This document shows positions 1 through 11,490 of a stretch of 64,000 nt of DNA, piece after piece (within the stretch, counting starts at the first letter, position 1; each line of letters begins with the position of its first letter). Under the pieces are notes generated by a model that saw only the letters and a program-made list of their open reading frames with translations, was not told where the DNA came from and did not search any database. The translations under genes and the position numbers were made by a program. The stretch covers positions 184,001-248,000 of the forward strand of contig WPIO01000077.1 in the NCBI GenBank assembly GCA_009760855.2. The letters are read 5' to 3'. This stretch comes from Cristatella mucedo. Its lineage: Eukaryota > Bryozoa > Phylactolaemata > Cristatellidae.

Positions 1-1140
1 TCGATGCCACACTAACCATGCGTGATAGCAATAAAGGAAGTGAACCAGGTCAGCTCACAGAAGGAAAGCAGTCTAGTAATCCTGGAACCGAGATGATTGA
101 GCAGAGTATGCAGGTCAACGGGTTACCCAAAGTTCACGATCAAAGAGCAGCATCACAAAGCAGCAGCGATTCTTGTGACCGTCCCTCTATTGTTGCATGT
201 ACGCGGGCAATTGATACTGAATCACCCAGACAAAGAAGCTTGCCCCAAAAAACTAGCCAAGAGGTTGGACCAATTGCCCCTGAGAAGTCCAGCGATCACC
301 TCGAACAAGTTCATGCACATTTCACAGAGGGTCCTTTCACCGAGGTATGCATACCCACCATGCATGATGGCGATGCAACATCGCATCGCCATCATATCGA
401 TCGCACAGCAACATATGGCATGCACTACGAAAAAGAAGAAAGCGGTGAACATGATACCCACGGTCGCTCTGGTTCCCGATCTCATGATGACGAGCTTCAG
501 CAGGTGCTGGCAGCTCAAGCCGACTTTCGAATGCTGGAGCTAAGTGACCGTACAGAGCAGACATCTTGGTCGCAGTCCATGGTCTCTGATGAGGTCAGCC
601 AGCTGCGTTACTCAGCAATGGGTAGTGCAGCAATGGAGCCAAGGCACACAGCGGATCACGTAATGCCGAAACCTCCGCCCAGCTCGAGGATGACAACATC
701 GGCATACAGACGTCCACGCCCTCGAACCAGCAGCGGCTCGCCGTCCATGTTGCTGTCGCCAAGTGCTGAGGTCGAAGGGCAACGTGCAGCTCAGACTGCC
801 TGTGATCTCCGGGAGAGTCATCCAGCGAACTCAGTTATGCCTGAATCTGACGGCAGAACTATCCTTCATTCAACTATCCTTCACACGTGCGTCTACCCGC
901 CGTCTTCTCTACGTCAATCGGCGCCCCAAAGGCCTAAGACTGCCTCAACTACCATCCAACAGACAAGACTCTCGACATCTTTACGTGTAAAAAAAGAGGT
1001 CCAAAGTAGTGTGCGACAGTACGAGACAAGGAGGCTGATGGCGACCACTTACAGGGAGCAGCTGAGATTACGGCATCGAGCGCCAATATTCAGTGTGATC
1101 ACAATTCTGCCTAGTATGCCAAGCACATTACATTATGACA
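1..1140 (+). CDS. Partial coding exon of an unrecognised low-complexity protein
   Basis: One frame is open from the window edge to base 1140 (380 codons); the first Met is at 18 but the frame is already open before it, so this is probably an internal or truncated first exon. It ends at a consensus donor (gtaagtatat at 1141). The protein is rich in Ser, Thr, Arg, Pro and His, with no membrane segment and no domain I recognise. A basic, possibly helical stretch (VKKEVQSSVRQYETRR) lies near its end. Length and the donor site argue for real coding; the lack of a recognisable domain argues for caution. No continuation exon was identified downstream. Confidence 0.45.
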
Positions 1141-2284
1141 GTAAGTATATTTTGCGCGACCGAATGCTATCTTAATTGTGAACGAATTGAGTAAACGAAA
1201 GCGGCATAGCAAACAAGTTTCGACAGAGCAGGATTGTCCTTCACTCTACAAGCTAAGTAGCCATAGGTGAGAGTTGTATAGTAATGATACAAACCTTAGT
1301 TCAGGCTATTTGACTCTCTTTGACTTCTTACTTTAGCCGGCTTAGCATATCTAGTAGCAAGGAGTGTATGCTTTTAAGATGTTTGTTTTTAGTTCCAGAG
1401 ACCCGGTTTCAATTCTGAATACCAAGGCAACCCACATCATTTCGTTTTCCGAGGAAAATCTTGTCACAGAGATAAATAGACGGAATTTTGAGAGGGAAAA
1501 CAATTACACAGGCCATTGGTGGCCAAACTCGTGCTATAGTAAATTTACCCATCAGACAACCCAAAAAATTGCACCTTCTGTCTACCCTCTGTCTATGAAC
1601 CACAGAAAGTTTTTATGCTCATTGCAAGCTCATGCATCAGGAGTGCCTGGGTTGTATGAATGCTAGAGGGTGCTTCTACTGGTCGACGTGTAAGCAAAAC
1701 AAAAACATTTCTAGCGCTGCCGACCCATGCATTTTCCTAGCCAGTAGGCGTCACGGCAACTGCACTTCCAAATTTTCTAGTTCTTTTCGGTCCATTTTGA
1801 CACCACATAGTTGCTGTAAGAAAGGAATTCATTTTCTTATTGACGGCTAATTTTTCGTCGATTAGCTATCCCTTGGCGTGAGAGATAACTCAACTTCCCG
1901 ACGGGCCTGGGTATGCTGAACTAACTTAACCCAAAAAGAGAGTGATCAAAAGGCTAGAGCATCAGTCTTGGAAATTCGCGTGCGTGTCTAGCCTTCTTCG
2001 AATCACTTTACTGGCCTCTAATAAAAGACTTTATTTCACAACCATTACGTGATCTTTAAATGATAATAGGAGCTGATCCCAACCTATTGAACAGAGCACC
2101 TTAACCTAGATAGGCCTCCTATACAAGACCACCGGCTTCGCAACTCCCATTTGGGCTCCTATTTCGCTGAGGTATGTTATCTTCTTCGGTGGAAAGTACT
2201 CCTGCTTTTTGGGATCCAAATTGTGAAACTGTTTGCAAGGCTTCCTGTGCTACGGCCTTCTTGTCAACATAGTAAGTGTTTTTT
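1141..2284. other. No gene recognised (intron or intergenic)
   Basis: Only short frames of 100 codons or fewer are open on either strand, with no domain similarity. If 1-1140 is an exon, this would be its following intron. Confidence 0.5.
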
Positions 2285-2450
2285 GCCCCGGGTCTTTGCC
2301 CAGGAGGTAAGATGATCGCTCTTCACAACTCAGGTTGTGGGGTTCAAGTCCTGCAGTGGCGATTCTTTGTCGCCGGCTGCAAGCCGTGGCGATGGCTTAG
2401 AGGCTATTCTGCGTCTATATAAATGAAGCTGTTAAATCAGCTAACATTGT
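2285..2450 (+). repeat. SINE-1 copy (tRNA-derived SINE)
   Basis: A B-box-like ggggttcaagtcc is followed by the family body (gcgattctttgtcgcc, then a CTGCAAGC...GTGGCGATGGC arm) and the family 3' part (tctatataaatgaagctgttaaatcagcta). It matches the better-preserved copies at 24243 and 24626. Confidence 0.75.
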
Positions 2451-2765
2451 TTTCAAACCATTGGGCATCTTTCAATTCTGACTCCGTGCTTACTTCACAT
2501 TGGGCTGTTCTGATTAATTGACTACTCATTCATTCGCTCACTTGATTACCTCAACTAATAGGCTTTCTCGGCAGTTGCCAAGTAAAAAGAGTGTAGGCAT
2601 ACTAGAGCCGAATAACGCGCTCACTGTATTGCAAGAGAAGAATGCACCGATGGCCGGCACTGCGTTAAAGATGTTCACCTCACCGCTTGTGGTGTCAGTT
2701 TCTGCACAAGCCGTTTACAACCGGCTCTTTCACATGTTCGATAAAAAACATAAATGGAAGCTTAT

Positions 2766-2935
2766 TTAACCGCCTCATTTTGTATAGCGGCAGAAGAGCC
2801 TTAACGGCTATCACCACTGCTTGCAGTTAGCAATAAAGGATCGCCCGCTGCATGATTCGAACCGGCGATTTGGCTCTTGTGCCAACTACGTGCCACGAGC
2901 TTGTGTCTACTACTGACTGCCACGACGTTGGGCTT
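2766..2935 (-). repeat. SINE-1 copy, reverse orientation
   Basis: The reverse complement shows the SINE-1 layout: a tRNA-like head with a B-box (the plus strand reads gattcgaacc near 2853), the body, and a 3' part ending close to 2766. The head is more diverged than the body. Confidence 0.7.
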
Positions 2936-3325
2936 GGGCTCCAATTGTCGTGTGTTACACATGCTACTGATCGACATGAACTCAGTCACTGATGCTTCTG
3001 TGTGCAATTATTTTAATGCTCGGGCATGTCACATACCTGCAGCCTGCTGAGATTTTCCTGCTTTCGTATAAACGCACCCGAAGGTTTAGGTCTCTAAGCC
3101 CGGCCCGATTTTACACTCGAATTAAACAGTGTTGGACCGTATCAGACCAGCTTGACTTACTGCCCATGACTAGCAAAAAGACGTGAATCGCATGAATTAG
3201 AAAACCGTTGAAAGAGTAGGAAATTTGACGGCATATTTGTGTGGCCAGCCACCCACATAAACACTCACCCGAACAGCTAACACCCATCCATTTACTCAGG
3301 CGGAGCGCTCATGCATTCACCCACT
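2936..3325. other. No gene recognised
   Basis: No open frame longer than about 70 codons and no repeat family recognised. Confidence 0.5.
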
Positions 3326-3408
3326 CAAACACACAACAAAACACACACAAGGCACACACACACACAAGGCACACACACACACACACACACACGGCACATA
3401 CACACGAG
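3326..3408 (+). repeat. (CA)n microsatellite, interrupted
   Basis: CA repeats interrupted by AAGG and GG. Open frames across it encode only Thr-His runs and are artefacts. Confidence 0.9.
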
Positions 3409-3884
3409 CGTGTGAGAGAACATGTGCTTGTGGTCGCACAAGAATGTAAGAATCCCTCACTTGCCGATCTACTGTTAGAAAATTGGACTAAATTGTAATT
3501 TAGAGGCTTAGGATTTTGAATGACTAGCGACAGCGGTCTCATTTCATGCAGCAACGAAATTGCATGACAGATTAAAGTACCGGCTCTGAGCAATAGGTTT
3601 ACTTGCTTAGCAGGACTCACTAGCTCTGTGGTTCTCAGCCCTCCTAATGCCGCAACCCTTGAATACAGTTCTTCACATGTTGCGACGACCCCCGACCATA
3701 AAATTATTGTGTGCAAAATTTGAAAATGCGTGTTTTTCGATGGTCTTAGGCGACCCATGTGAAAGGTCTAACCCCAAAGGGGCTCGTGACCCACAGGTGA
3801 GAACCGCTGCACTAGCTGGACCTGAAGAAGTTTTTTCCCAAAATTGCTGTCACCAAGGTGCCCATTATTGAGCGTTTCTCATCT
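3409..3884. other. No gene recognised
   Basis: Unique-looking sequence up to the 5' boundary of the LINE-A copy. The frames here are short and non-specific. Confidence 0.45.
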
Positions 3885-4432
3885 GAGCACGTGTCACCTC
3901 TGCTAAAAGAGCTAGGATGGTTGCCGGTTGAGCAAAGGATACAGAGCAAAGTTCTTACGCTGACCCACAAGGCCCGCCACGGCTTAGCTTCTTCGTACCT
4001 AGCTGAACTGCTGCATCAGTTTGAGCCTGTTCGCGCCCTCAGGTCCTGTGTGGACAATAAATTAGCTGTCCCTTTCCTCCGCTTAAAGACAGTTGGCGAC
4101 AGGAGCTTTAGCTCTGCAGGTCCTAGACTGTGGAACTCGCTTCCACAATTCTTACGCAACGACAACTACTCTCCAACTGCCGACTATGGCACATCTTTTT
4201 CAGCGGTCCTGAACTGCTACTTCTATGCTACTCACTACCTCAACTTCTCTCCTGACTCTGCTATGCTTCCCACTTTCTCTTTGTTGCGTGAGACGAAGTC
4301 TGTTGGCTACCGAATGCGTACCCAAAACCGCTTAGGCTGTGAGTGCGCTATACAAAACTCTCCTGCGTAACACCCACATGGTCTTTATGACTTTGTGGAG
4401 TTACTGACGGAGATACATTGATCATTGATTCA
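3885..4432 (+). mobile_element. LINE-A copy: 3' end of a non-LTR retrotransposon (RT C-terminal region)
   Basis: An open frame to the stop at 4368-4370 encodes the region after the RT catalytic core typical of CR1/Jockey-like LINEs. Motifs include LGWLPVEQRIQSKVLTLTHK, the block SYLAELL, and LKTVGDRSFSSAGPRLWNSL. A short 3' UTR (cacccacatggtctttatga) follows, with a tail of imperfect cattgat repeats. The catalytic RT core is missing, so this is a 5'-truncated copy. It is nearly identical to the minus-strand copy at 9413-9943, differing at about two residues, which suggests recent activity. Confidence 0.8.
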
Positions 4433-6065
4433 TTGATCTGACCACAAACACCGTAGATACATAGTACATTTCCGAAGTCATTTGCATCAACGAAGTCAAC
4501 GTGCGTTCCATATGTACATATGAGCCATTCGTCGTTTTCGCTTCTTCAGTACAATGAGACACGAGGTTTCCGCCAATAATAGCAAACAGTAGCTTGACGG
4601 CTGCTACGAACCCCGGTGACTCCTTGGAAAACCGTGTCCTACTTGTACTTGTACTCGCACAAGCATCAGCTGTGCACCCACAGCCGTGACGGGACGGCTG
4701 CTGCTCACGCGTCTGATCGCAGTCCTTTTATGGTGGACGCTTCCCTTTCAGACGGACTCGGCCAATCCTTCAATGTATTCGCGGGCAGCCATAGGTAGTG
4801 GCCTCAATGAGAGACTCTTCGTATCTCAGCTGTGCCGAGAGAGCCTGCAAATTTGCCATTAAGGCATTTTGATGAGGTGTCTAGCATTACACCTTAATCT
4901 ATATGCACTATACTTTAATTCTAAAAGCTTACCTTGTAGCAAACAAAACCGGCTGACCATTAATGCCTTTGCACGATGACGCAACGTCGAGTTTTGCTAG
5001 AGAGCACAGAGCATGATGCGATTTCCAGGCAACGTGGAGTTTCCCGCCGTTGTCACTCACAAAGACAAGACAAAGAAGACCAGAAGTATGTGGCAGAATT
5101 GACCAGAGGCTGGCTGCCACAAGCGCTCTGACGCGTCGCCGGTCGTCTTCGGCAAGAGCGGCTCCTACCAGGAGCCTGGCACGTGACCTGCAGGTCGAAT
5201 TTCTTAACCGAGCGCCGCGACAAGCCTTCGATTTATTCTGTGGATGGACCTGCTTGATCGTCGCTTTCGAGCCGGCAGCTCCTGCTTCTACTCTCAGCAC
5301 GCGGACAATGCTACTCTTTACTCGCTGTCTACATACTCGATTACGCTGCTTTGTATTCAGGTGTAGCCGAGCGACAAACTGCAGCCTCAAAGATGTGCTA
5401 ACGTTACGACGACATATTTTTTGCCAATGCAGTTATGGCATAGATCAGATGTTCTATCTTGTTTATTTAAGAGCTTTATGACTTTGAAGTTATAAACATG
5501 AATATTATTTCGCGAAGTAGAGCTCGCCTCGAGCAAGTGAGTGGAAATTTAAAACAGTGGCTCTCAAGCATTTTGTACGGCATTGAGTGAAAATTAGTAT
5601 CAAAGCTCAATCGGAGAGCAGAAGCGTGATAACCCACAGGTTGTGAGTTCTTTCCCCGCTCTAGGTGAAATTCTTTTTTTGGAGTCCAGTCACCTGGCGG
5701 ATGGCCTCCATTGCTCTACATTTTGAAAAGTTAAGTTTTGATAATGGTATTTTTCTGCCAATAACCTTTGTAAATTGCGTCCATCTAACTCTATAAATTT
5801 AGAGCACACAATGGCCAGATACGTCTTAGCTGCATTGCAATCGTTCCATTTTCGTTAGAAAGTTATATTTTACGGGCATATTCACAGATGAAGCATGGCA
5901 CTTAGCCTCAATCACGGTACAATTTGCAGCTGTATCACTTGATGCCGATCACCGGTTATGCAAGTGCCAGTTGACCAGTGAAACACTTATCAACCAATAG
6001 GATATAAAAATAGAAATTTACTCTTCAAAATCAACGATAGTAGCCACATGCCACTGGATCTTAGC
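4433..6065. other. No gene recognised; opposed open frames at 4929-5390 (-) and 5050-5481 (+)
   Basis: A GC-richer patch around 5000-5400 is open on both strands for about 150 codons each. Both translations are Arg/Ala/Ser-rich with no domain. The two frames cannot both be real, and either may be chance. The rest of the stretch shows nothing recognisable. Confidence 0.35.
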
Positions 6066-6130
6066 TATTGGGTCAGGTGCTCACTCTTTACGAACTGGGT
6101 CGTGGGTTCGAGTGCTGCAGTGGGCGATCC
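6066..6130 (+). repeat. SINE-1 head fragment
   Basis: A tRNA-like head with a B-box (gtgggttcgagtgctg) and the start of the SINE-1 body (cagtgggcgatcctgt), abutting LINE-B sequence. Confidence 0.55.
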
Positions 6131-6134
6131 TGTA

Positions 6135-6570
6135 TGTCACAATACTCTCTATACTCCCCTACCAGGCTAAGCATCCTACTACCCGATTTTCGGAATCTTA
6201 CTGTAATGTTACTGAATCTACACCTCATACGAACCTCCAATTCTTTGGAGACCGTGCTTTTAGTTCGTATGCTCCCAAAGCCTGGAAGTCACTCCTAACT
6301 TGCGTCACGACATCCCTTGACTTGTCCACATTTCTAAAGAAACTAAAACGCACCCATTTATCACAGAATTTAGTGGGTCCTCATGATTCGTCCTTTATGC
6401 GCTTATGCGTGCTGACTCTGTGCATGTGACCCCTCACCGTGTTATTCTTTTTGTTTATTGAGCATGCTACCACTAACCATTCAATCGTGCTTCCCTTGCA
6501 GCAAGTGTAAAGCGCTTAGAAAGAGATTGAGTTCTCTGAGGGCGCTTCATCGAATTTATTATTATCGGTG
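6135..6570 (+). mobile_element. LINE-B copy, 3' end
   Basis: It encodes the decayed RT C-terminal region (FGDRAFSSYAPKAWKSLLTC, then KKLKRTHL) and then the diagnostic LINE-B 3' UTR: a stretch resembling agcaagtgtaaagcgcttag, GATTGAGTTCTCTGAGGG, and a cgcttcatcgaatttattattat tail. The frame is broken among several short ORFs. The element is 5'-truncated. Confidence 0.75.
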
Positions 6571-7199
6571 ACCAAGGTCACGATCGTCATTACTCGTGAA
6601 ACCATTGGACATGGTCTTCCCTCAATAGCAAAGCTACTAAGTATTATTAGGTGCAATTGAAAATGTGTAGATTTCACAGTGGACTGTAACAACGAAAGTG
6701 GATATCTCCAAATGGTCTGATAAAAATTTGTCTAACAGTGGTGCCCCGAATGGTTAAGCCCATAGTTCTCAGAAAATCACTGATAAAGCCTAAGGGAGGA
6801 CGTCTTTAGGGATTTCTTTATTTAGGCAGCGGATTTATTGGGTTAGCATGTATAGGGAGGGAGGAGAGAGGAACATATTACGCAGTGCATGTTACGAAGG
6901 GTCCAGGGTAACCCGAATCATTTAAGTGTTATCACTTAGGCGTTGTGATTTTAGCGATTCACGATAGATAGCTAGATAGACTGACTAAGCAGAGTAAAAA
7001 TACTTCGGTATTTTTTATGGATTACACTACTATGTTTCCCGAAACTCACGCCACTCTAGACCAGGAGGCATCTGTCATTGCGAGTGAGGTATACGATTTA
7101 TTTTGTTGCTTTGGCGTGCGGGCTGATGAATAAAACTCTGGTCAAGGCTTTCAGTGTACAGCTGTACGGCAAACCACCAAGTCTCGTTAATGATAGCGT
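6571..7199. other. No gene recognised
   Basis: No frame of note and no repeat recognised. Confidence 0.5.
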
Positions 7200-8185
7200 A
7201 AAATAATGATATTTTTACAGCACCCTACGAGAACTAAATCTCTTTTTATGCACTTTAAATCTGCTACAAAGCAAGAGTGTCAATTAGTTAATGATAACAG
7301 GCACGGTGTCGGCATGTATAAGAACACAAAAGACAATCGACACGAATTCACATTGGCCAATTCACGAACACTGTGAGGAACATGTTTTTTTGCAGCTTTT
7401 TGGGAGCACAGTGACTGAAGGCGCGATCTCTAAAGGATATAAGGTTAGTTGAAGGCACAGCTGAGCAACCTGAATTAAAAGAGCCGATGGTAGACGCGGG
7501 GCTTTATGAGAAAGTATTTCAGATAGTTAGGCAGGAGCGAGAGCAGGAAGGAACCGAAAATTCAGTGACAGAAACTTGGAAGTCGATACGCTACAGGGAG
7601 GGGAGCCCGTGCAGGTCAGTGAGAATTTGTCTAGTATGACAACTGCGGCTTTCACGACTCGCAAACCTAGCTGCACGATTTTGCAACAAGTGGTAACCTG
7701 TTATCGTGTTTCCTTTGCGTAAAATGTAAAGTGCCTAGAAAGAGATTGAGTTATCTGAGGGTGCTTTATCAAGTGTGTTATCATTATTATTATTATGGCA
7801 TAAACAGGGAAAGGTTCAAACTGTGAGCTGCAGAAGTAGAGATGGAATGTCACTAATGCATGGACCAGCTTGGCTGTGGTGTTATCTTGTCTAAACAGGG
7901 TAAGAGTTTTTGCAATAGTGTGTGGCTGAAATAATGCGTGCTCGACTCGACTGTGGAACTTAAGTTGTCATCAAGTAAACAGTCCCTTTGGAACAACATA
8001 TCCGGATTGTGTGCCGAAAACTACGGGAGATATGCTGGCCGAGCCATTTTTGATGACGAGGCTAGTCAAGTTCTGAGTGATAAAAGGTTTCTTCGTAATT
8101 AGTAAGTTTTTTATTTTCATTAATTTTGAGAAAGTTGGCTTGTAGCTGTCGCTACTAGCTGTCCAATTACAGTTCCCCAATTACC
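7200..8185 (-). mobile_element. LINE-B copy, degenerate, interrupted by a second LINE-B tail
   Basis: Minus orientation: the 3' terminus is at about 7200 (plus reads cagcaccctacgagaactaa). At 7971-8180 the protein fragment NGSASISPVV matches the RT segment also seen at 51.9-52.4 kb (GSASISPVESAQNLGVVV). A plus-strand LINE-B tail sits inside it at 7690-7796, so the two flanks appear to be one older copy split by a younger insertion. Confidence 0.6.
7690..7796 (+). mobile_element. LINE-B 3' tail nested in an older LINE-B copy
   Basis: It shows the tail motif (tgtaaagtgcctagaaagag, then attgagttatctgagggtgc) ending in (ATT)n, the usual end of this family, in the opposite orientation to its surroundings. 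Confidence 0.65.
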
Positions 8186-9182
8186 CTTTTTATATGGCCT
8201 TTTGTAGGATCTAGGCGATAGACTATGACACATTCGGTTCCAATGATTATAACTCAGGAACCACGAATAATCTCCAGCACCTGTTAAAATCTGGTAGATT
8301 TGGAGTTCGCTCAGATTTTACTGGTCCGACTTAAAAATTAAGGCCGCCGGCCGGGATTATAAAAACCTAGCTTAACTGTCTACGGTAGGTGACAAATTTT
8401 GACTTCGGTAATTCCTCAGGCTCTAACTTAAATTTCTAATAAGGATTCTCATATGCATTCTTCCCAACAGTTGTTGCCGCTGTCCCCACATCATTACCAT
8501 CACCGACATCCATTGTAGCACTGAGCGGGGCGCACCATTTCGTCTACATGGTCGGATTGGCTGCCGTTCAGGTCGTTGCCCCCACTTAGCCTTGCTAGAT
8601 ATAAACTGGCAAAGACCTCAAGCTTCAGCTCCCAGCCATCCGGTACTTGAAACCATCTCAAGCCACTGTGACGTGATTATCGCAAGCAACACTAAGTAGA
8701 GCAAACCTCCGCGAACGGTAGCACAAGTGATAGCGACTGTGACTTGTCGCATTCACTAGCATCGTCTCGGCAATCCAGCTTTTTCGGCTCTGCATTCAGT
8801 TGGACAGTTGGATGGTGCGATGACTGCGCATACCGTACATACAGTGGCCGACTTTTGAAACACAAGTTCACGAGTGAGTTAATGCGAATCTGAGCAGGAA
8901 GTTTAATCCACTTGATTTAATAAAACGCCGACTCAGTAAGCGCTGCAGGGTCGTAGCAACTCGAAGTTGGTTGAGGTGCAGAGAGGCACAATGATCACGG
9001 CTTTTCATTAGCAAAGCTGATCTAATCTTAGAAGTAGCTAGGTAGACAGCACTGTCGTCGACAGTCAGTCCTCGCCGCTTCTAAAAGAGGCTCGCCTAGA
9101 GGAAAATACAAAGAAGAATAAGCGAAACTAGATTTTGCAAAATGGCCAAGCAGTTCTGCCATCATCCTATTGCATTGGCATA

Positions 9183-9184
<2 letters not shown>
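8186..9184. other. No gene recognised
   Basis: About 1 kb without a meaningful open frame or recognised repeat. Confidence 0.5.
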
Positions 9185-9251
<67 letters not shown>

Positions 9252-9265
9252 CACACACACATACA
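9185..9265. repeat. Compound microsatellite (AC)n(AT)n(AC)n
   Basis: About 24 AC units, then about 9 AT units, then a short AC run. The open frames across it are artefacts. Confidence 0.95.
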
Positions 9266-9412
9266 TACTACTATACTACTGCACGTTCTATTGCTGAAAC
9301 AGCGCTGATACTCGGAAACGCACCAAAGGTTGCTATCAGCCATGTGACTCAGAGAACGGCCACCGTGGCAAGCGTGATCGAAGATAACCTAAGCGATTGA
9401 CTAGCATGTATG

Positions 9413-9943
9413 TATCTCCGTCAGTAACTCCACAAAGTCATAAAGATCATGTGGGTGTTACGCAGGAGAGTTTTGTATAGCGCACTCACAGCCTAAGCGG
9501 TTTTGGGTACGCATTCGGTAGCCAACAGACTTCGTCTCACGCAACAAAGAGAAAGTGGGAAGCATAGCAGAGTCAGGAGAGCAGTTGAGGTAGTGAGTAG
9601 CATAGAAGTAGCAGTTCAGGACCACTGAAAAAGATGTGCCATAGTCGGCAGTTGGAGAGTAGTTGTCGTTGCGTAAGAATTGTGGAAGCGAGTTCCACAG
9701 TCTAGGACCTGCAGAGCTAAAGCTTCTGTCGCCAACTGTCTTTAAGCGGAGGAATGGGACAGCTAATTTATTGTCCACACAGGACCTGAGGGCGCGAACA
9801 GGCTCAAACTGATGCAGCAGTTCAGCTAGGTACGAAGAAGCTAAGCCGTGGCGGGCCTTGTGGGTCAGCGTAAGAACTTTGCTCTGTATCCTTTGCTCAA
9901 CCGGCAACCATCCTAGCTCTTTCAGCAGAGGTGACACGTGCTC
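9413..9943 (-). mobile_element. LINE-A copy, reverse orientation, near-identical to 3885-4432
   Basis: Read on the minus strand, it encodes the same RT C-terminal block (LGWLPVEQRIQSK, LKTVGDRSFSSAGPRLWNSL) to the stop near 9458, with the same 3' UTR and a catgtatgtatctccg end. Two residue differences from the other copy are visible (FSVVL for FSAVL, NCSP for NFSP). The similarity begins at the same base (tgagcacgtgtcacc) in both copies. The two copies form a long inverted repeat. Confidence 0.8.
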
Positions 9944-10026
9944 AAACCGCTGGGACTTGAAGACCAGAAGATCCACTCGGTAGTCCAATATAATAAGAGC
10001 TACTGGAGTAGAAGTCCAAAAGAAAT

Positions 10027-10305
10027 TTACCCTAGTTGGAGGCTCTCAAATTGCAACAGCCGGCAATGATAATTTTGCTCGTAGTCTTCAGCCAAGGCTA
10101 AGGCATCAGACATCTCCATGTAGCCATCGCTGCACGCAGTCATTACTGCAGTCACCGACTCCCCAATGGCAGCAGCCCGTAGTGGATTAACAACAACTTT
10201 GCTCGTTAAGTCTTCAGCCAGGGCTAAATCATCAAACACCTCCATGTAACCCATAGCCTGTTTCGCGAACTCATGCGAAATCCCAACTCTGACTTCCGGA
10301 GCCAT
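10027..10305 (-). CDS. Hypothetical 92-residue ORF with an internal ~40-residue duplication
   Basis: ATG at 10305 to TAA at 10027. The protein carries two related segments: GYMEVFDDLALAEDLTSK (about residues 19-36) and GYMEMSDALALAEDYEQN (about residues 61-78), with alignable flanks. The duplication is also visible in the DNA, with a spacing of about 125 bp, so the unit was copied in frame. The composition is acidic with no membrane segment. A ctatatat motif lies just before the ATG, and ggtaaat at the end could act as a splice donor, so it may be an exon rather than a whole gene. I do not recognise the family. Confidence 0.35.
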   Translation of the reverse strand: MAPEVRVGISHEFAKQAMGYMEVFDDLALAEDLTSKVVVNPLRAAAIGESVTAVMTACSDGYMEMSDALALAEDYEQNYHCRLLQFESLQLG

Positions 10306-11329
10306 ATATAGGGTTTTCCTAGTTCACCACGCGGAACTTTAATTATCGTCCACAACGTGTTACAGTGGTCGCCTTATCGACACTGATATCTGCTAAATTA
10401 ACCGCAGTAGATCTTTTCCTGCTGCCGTCATTGGCACACTTAAGTCCCTGTATCTTAAGTAGCCTAAGTATTGCTTTCCGTAAACTGCTGACAATCATTA
10501 AATTTTATGTACGATATTTCTACCGATAACCCTTGATTCAAATATCATATATTGAACCTAAAGCAATAGTATTTTCAAAACTCACTGCCTTTATTTGTCA
10601 GATGTGAGCATGAGGTTAGTGATTGTTAGGTTAAAGCACAGTTTCACAATTCGCTCAAGTTCAGCATAAACTAATGTATTGAAGAACATTACACTGTTCT
10701 TCAATTTGCTAAAGTTTGATAAGCATAACTCTTTAATTCACACGGGTTTATGCAGTAATTTTCCAGAACCTAACATTTATTCAAGTCCCGAGCACTCAAT
10801 TCCGCGAACGGCGTATTTCCTGCACCCGCCGAAATCGACAGTCATACTTCAGGTGCAATGCTCATCTCCTGCTGACTAGTCTAGTCACAAGCCACAAGTC
10901 CGGCATAGGATGACCGCCAAAATTCCCGAAGAACTCACAGTTCCAACTTCTGACACACAATTTTGACGAACGCTCGAGGAGGCGGCTACTTGGCTTGGAA
11001 CCCAAGTGTGCAGGAGGAAGCGCTCGAAACGGCTGCCTTGACCTCCTCCGGCTTAGCCGGATATGCTGGTCCAAATAGCTAGGTCTGATGCACTGTCCGA
11101 GAAGTGACGCCGGTGCAGGCATGTAGGCAGGCCGGTGTGATAACGATAGTAGAGCACGACATCAAGAATTTTAATGTATAATTAATATAATCAAGAACGC
11201 CAATGTATTACTAGCATCCGTGTCCTTAACGTATAGTTATGTAATCTACAATCAAAGCGGGCCACTAAAGGGAAATACATGGCGTGAAGCACAAGTCACA
11301 AACCTGCAAGTCAAACAGCCTTCTATAAT
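10306..11329. other. No gene recognised
   Basis: A GC-richer patch at 10862-11122 is open on the minus strand (86 codons) but gives a basic, low-complexity peptide with no domain. Confidence 0.45.
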
Positions 11330-11490
11330 TTCTAAGCCATTTGTTTATCAAGCATGATATTACTCACCGTTCAATTGCCTTTCCCTTTGCAGCAAATGTA
11401 AAGCGCCTAGAGAGAGATTGAGTTCTCCGAGGGCGCTTTATCAAGTGCATTCATACATACATACATACATACATACATTGTTATTATTAT
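11330..11490 (+). mobile_element. LINE-B 3' tail with (CATA)n and (ATT)n
   Basis: Shows tgcagcaaatgtaaagcgcc, GATTGAGTTCTCCGAGGG and gcgctttatcaagtgcattc, then seven cata units and an (ATT)n run. Only the 3' UTR is retained. Confidence 0.8.

Noticed and set aside
222-543. Overlapping ORFs on both strands near the window start
   Set aside because: Shadows of the long plus-strand frame 1-1140.
4929-5481. Opposed ~150-codon frames
   Set aside because: Mutually overlapping, Arg/Ala-rich and without domains; kept only as a low-confidence note.
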